Shown here in pieces: positions 62,599 to 64,000 of a DNA stretch of 64,000 nt. Source of the DNA: Bugulina stolonifera. Taxonomy: Eukaryota > Bryozoa > Gymnolaemata > Cheilostomatida > Bugulidae. A program made the position numbers and the translations under genes. The notes beneath the pieces are model-generated. The model saw only the letters and a program-made list of their open reading frames with translations, searched no databases and was not told the origin of the DNA. The stretch lies in the NCBI GenBank assembly GCA_935421135.1, contig OW285197.1, forward strand, positions 12,219,223 to 12,283,222, read 5' to 3'. Numbering within the stretch: position 1 is the stretch's first letter; each line of letters starts with the position of its first letter.

Positions 62599-63687
62599 CT
62601 AGATATTATTATTGTCACTTATTTTGTTTTTTGATGACTTCATTTTCTCTTTCTTTACTTTAGAGCTTCGTGAGTTTGTAACAGAAACCTTAGCAGATGA
62701 CGAATGCCTTGTCTTTTTCACTTCACCTGATACGGCTGAAGTCGACACTTTGGTTGCCTTTGATAATATCTTCTTAGTTTTTATTGGTTCTCTAGGAGAA
62801 GGCAGCACTACAGCAGTAGCAGATCTAGCAGCATCATCTGTTTGTTTCTGATTCAATTCTGGTGCCTGAGAAATTAGACCATAATTGTTTCTGGTAAACC
62901 TGCATACTATTATATTTATACACTCAGTCATATAATTATTCTAGACTTGATGAATAATGAAAACTGTACATTAATGATCTATGTGCTGGGGTTGTGAACA
63001 GCAAATCAAGGACTTCAGTGGGAATTATTTAGGCTGTGAAAAACAATAAGGGCAGAGAAGAACAAATGAAATGTCACAGATGCAGCATCAAAGTGGGTAA
63101 TGTACATTTCATTTACATTGTACATCTACATGAATACATTATTATTATAGGTTCAACAGCTATAGCTTCTACTCATTTTATTTTAATATATATTCCAGCA
63201 AAGATTAACACACTGTCAAACTGTCGCTAATGCAGAAGGTCATCTGTAGTTCACTCACCAGATCTGTATGGGACTCTGAGTTTCCTGATACACTTCTCTC
63301 TTCTGGTATCGTAGTCTTTATATCCAGATGCAGAAAATTCTCTCTGGGATACTGTGTTTTAACAAAACTCTGGGGTTAGGATATACAGTATATACAGTTC
63401 TTCTCTAGGATACTGTGTTTTGACAAAATTTAATTGTCAGAATAAACAGTTATAAGCAATGTAGGTTTTATTGTTTTTTTATGAAAAAAAATACAAATAT
63501 GTAGCTCTAGAACTATCACAAAATCTAACTACAATGCTTTCCTCCTAAACTATTATAGCATGTTGTGTTACTAAATAGTGCTTACTTGGAACAATTGATG
63601 AGCTGAGTCTTCAGGTGCATTAACTGATAATTCAGACATTTTATTTGTCTGTAGACTCATACCAGAATATGATTTCCTTTCACCATC
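62599..63687 (-). CDS. 3' end of a gene for a disordered Lys/Ser-rich protein (5' incomplete)
   Basis: Three minus-strand exons join in phase 0: 63586-63687, 63259-63351 and 62599-62865, with stop TAG at 62599-62601. They give the last 153 residues. The first two exons are polar. The last exon ends in a basic tail with repeated Lys/Ser motifs such as KKEKMKSSKNK, like many nuclear or chromatin-associated tails. No domain is recognised. The upstream exon begins with a clean acceptor and no start codon in frame is required, so the gene should continue above 63687, possibly past the window end. The acceptor region of the middle exon is duplicated 61 bp upstream. Confidence 0.6.
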
Positions 63688-63689
63688 CT

Positions 63690-64000
63690 AAGATGAGAAA
63701 ATTCAATTTAGTTTCTTGTAGCATGAAACATGTTGTAAGTAATTCAATATTTGACCCAGATAAAGCAAGGCATAGCACAACGTCTGAGATCATGATCTCA
63801 TGCAAACATTCCAGAACATTCTCACTGCTGCAGCTCAAGTAGACAGACTACCATGTATCATTGCACTTTTAATACTTCTCATACTTTAGGTGTCTTCACG
63901 ACCTCTTGGGATAGACCCGGGTTGCAAACAAAAATCGCAAGATGGCCGTCCGACCAAGGCCAGAAGGGCTATTGGCCTGGAGTTTTGCTTGGCCGGACGA
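63690..64000. other. Window end, intron or insertion
   Basis: From about 63900 the sequence becomes GC-richer and contains GGCCGTCCGACCAAGGCC and, inverted, CTTGGCCGGACG. This could be the end of another mobile element truncated by the window. No exon is supported. Confidence 0.4.

Overview
The window looks like nuclear DNA from a marine invertebrate animal, most likely a sponge (inference). It is AT-rich, its genes are split by GT-AG introns, and it carries SLC46-type, TRIM-type and sushi-domain genes that are metazoan in character. It is also dense in non-autonomous transposons, minisatellites and the palindrome TACATGTA. No bacterial-style operon, CRISPR array or rRNA was seen.

Layout. 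1-11.4 kb is repeats: a dispersed repeat, a TA-flanked inverted-repeat element (1127-2824), tandem repeats, a 4.5-kb foldback-type element (5579-10119) built from about 74 copies of a 50-bp unit, and a 10-bp ACATGTACCC minisatellite. 11.4-45.5 kb holds a tandem family of secreted sushi/CCP genes on the + strand. Gene A (14180-19370) and gene C (40315-45514) are intact. Gene B (28891-35176) has a nonsense codon and a frameshift. A chimeric remnant of a fourth copy lies at 24.45-25.94 kb. Each full copy has 12 coding exons: signal peptide, Lys/Arg/Gly-rich stretch, six CCP modules (the fourth split over two exons), and a Cys-rich C-terminal region over four exons that I do not recognise. The DNA between the genes is duplicated too, and is cut by an hAT-type MITE with 8-bp target duplications, a tRNA-derived SINE, LINE 3' fragments, solo LTRs and a long-TIR element.

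47.2-49.7 kb (minus) is a three-exon SLC46-family transporter. 52.4-54.1 kb is a small non-coding LTR retrotransposon with matched 198-bp LTRs, a primer-binding site and a polypurine tract. 54.3-61.3 kb (minus) is a TRIM-type gene: RING, two B-boxes, coiled coil and a probable C-terminal beta-propeller, over up to ten exons. 62.6-63.7 kb (minus) is the 3' end of a gene for a disordered, Lys/Ser-rich protein that runs toward or past the window end.

Exon models were built by hand from splice sites, reading-frame continuity and comparison of the three CCP paralogs. All coding joins given are in phase, except for the lesions noted in gene B. No database search was possible, so family names rest on motif recognition.
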